A stretch of 64,000 nt of DNA from Streptomyces sp. RKND-216 (lineage in GTDB: Bacteria; Actinomycetota; Actinomycetes; Streptomycetales; Streptomycetaceae): positions 2,561,501 to 2,625,500 of the forward strand of contig NZ_SSBQ01000002.1 of the NCBI RefSeq assembly GCF_004795255.1. The letters are read 5' to 3'. Below the pieces are notes generated by a model, which had not been told where the DNA came from, searched no databases, and was given only the letters and a program-made list of their open reading frames with translations. Below, one piece after another: positions 63,233-64,000 of this stretch; positions within the stretch are counted from its first letter, which is position 1; the number at the start of each line of letters is the position of its first letter. The translations under genes and the position numbers were made by a program.

Positions 63233-64000
63233 CTAGCGCAACTTCTCCCACTTCGGGCTGAGCGCGACGTCCCGCAGCTGCTGCATCGTCAGCGCGGGTG
63301 TGTCGCGGCCCGGCTCGGCGTGCGCGGCACCGTTGTTGAAGGCGCTGATCACGACGCGGAAGCCGTCGGAACCGGGCCGCAGGGTGTCCACGGTCCACAT
63401 GACGACCCCCGGAACCCGGTCGTCGCCCGGCCCCTGCCGGGTGGCGACGAGCGTGCCGTCGGGAAGGGTTTCGGCGGATGCGAAGAGTTCGTCGGCGACG
63501 TCGTCCATCCCGTGCTGCACGTTGATCTGGACGAGGCTCCTTCCCCGCCCGTCGTCCACGACGACGTAGGCGTACTGGGAGTCCTGGTGCCCGCGCTCGA
63601 CCACGTCCATCTTCCCGGGAAGCAGTTCGGCGAGCGTCCTACCCACCTCGTTTCCCGATGCGCCCGGTGGCGGAGGGTCGTCCGGGAGGCTCTCCGTGGG
63701 GGTCGGCCCGGGGTCTTGCGGAACGGCGTCCACCACGTCGCGCCACACGTCGGCGGTCACGATCTCCCGCAGCTGCTCCGGCGTCAGTGGAGGGTTCGCG
63801 CGGCTGACCGGCGCGCCCTTCTGCGCCGGGGCGTTCCACTCGTCGACGGACACGTACTGTCCCTGAGGCGTGACCAGGCCCGCCGACCACCACTTGGTGT
63901 CGACACGCCGGTCCGGATACTCGTAGCCCTGGAACAGCATGAGCCGCGAGCCGTCGGACAGCCGGCTACTGCTGCAGTCGTCGTGCGGGGTGAAGGTCGG
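63233..64000 (-). CDS. Unknown protein, 5' end beyond the window
   Basis: The open frame runs from the stop at 63233 to the right edge, giving the last 255 or so residues. Two copies of a short helical motif, LTPEQLREIVTADVWRD and LTMQQLRDVALSPKWEK, bracket a Pro-rich linker and a beta-rich part (YVVVDDGRGRSLVQINVQ; VPGVVMWTVDTLRPG). It resembles Streptomyces secreted or lipoprotein-type hypotheticals but I do not recognise it. Its N-terminus and any signal peptide lie outside. Confidence 0.75.
   Translation of the reverse strand, partial: PTFTPHDDCSSSRLSDGSRLMLFQGYEYPDRRVDTKWWSAGLVTPQGQYVSVDEWNAPAQKGAPVSRANPPLTPEQLREIVTADVWRDVVDAVPQDPGPTPTESLPDDPPPPGASGNEVGRTLAELLPGKMDVVERGHQDSQYAYVVVDDGRGRSLVQINVQHGMDDVADELFASAETLPDGTLVATRQGPGDDRVPGVVMWTVDTLRPGSDGFRVVISAFNNGAAHAEPGRDTPALTMQQLRDVALSPKWEKLR

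Overview
The window is chromosomal DNA of a very GC-rich actinomycete, almost certainly a Streptomyces or close relative. The evidence is frequent GTG starts with 4-bp GTGA/ATGA overlaps, codon positions rich in G/C, a WblA-type WhiB protein, two rodlins (aerial hyphal surface proteins), a snapalysin, a TadZ/Ssd-type protein, a Crp of Streptomyces type and a deazaflavin (F420)-type reductase. Most of it looks like conserved core chromosome. The recalled Streptomyces coelicolor counterparts run from roughly SCO3555 to SCO3619; these locus numbers are from memory, not from a search.

Layout. 0-4.6 kb (minus strand): tail of a Tad/Flp pilus-type operon (Ssd/TadZ, TadA, TadB, TadC, Flp-like prepilin). 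4.6-5.0 kb: a divergent spacer with a strong hairpin and a candidate 6S-like RNA. 5.0-9.5 kb: HAD phosphatase, a Fic-fold protein with a degenerate active site, a CooC-like ATPase and a deacetylase-like lipoprotein. 9.8-15.9 kb: SulP-carbonic anhydrase fusion, acetyl-CoA synthetase, holin-like membrane protein, alpha/beta hydrolase. 16.7-25.9 kb: wblA, an ArsA-like ATPase pair, DUF4177, RidA, NUDIX, MBL, crp, nth, CoA-type NUDIX, MarP. This block appears inverted relative to the order I recall in S. coelicolor. 26-30.6 kb: bifunctional PBP, GatB/YqeY, metallophosphoesterase, tRNA-Pro, small secreted protein. 30.7-35.4 kb: DedA and an ABC exporter plus two-component system. 35.4-40.1 kb: ATP-grasp protein, tandem rodlins, S9 peptidase, SURF1. 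40.1-45.1 kb: ECF-like sigma factor with a putative membrane partner, then asd and lysC (aspartate pathway).

45.5-56 kb is a more accessory stretch. It holds an F420-type reductase, an ArsR-AHSA1 regulator with twin palindromic operators, a frameshifted MFS transporter, VOC proteins and snapalysin. It also holds a type VII secretion-like cassette: a small ESX-like protein, a WXG100-domain protein and two tandem copies of an unknown protein, one with a 1-nt frameshift. A FAD monooxygenase/TetR divergon and an AraC-VOC pair follow. 56-60.9 kb (minus) is the conserved ffs-dnaX-ybaB-recR-DUF5063 replication/repair cluster; recR carries a 1-nt deletion in a G run.

61-63.1 kb is a small island. 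The 3' half of tRNA-Ser(GGA) and its downstream flank are repeated 2 kb away, bracketing a PIN-type toxin-antitoxin pair and a decayed ORF, with no integrase. The window ends inside an unknown minus-strand gene.

The least-described items are the WXG100/unknown-protein cassette (49.9-52.4 kb), the tRNA-Ser-bounded TA island, the degenerate Fic protein and the apparent wblA-marP inversion. Three separate single-base deletions (MFS, the duplicated unknown gene, recR), at least two of them in G runs, should be checked as possible assembly errors before they are treated as biology.
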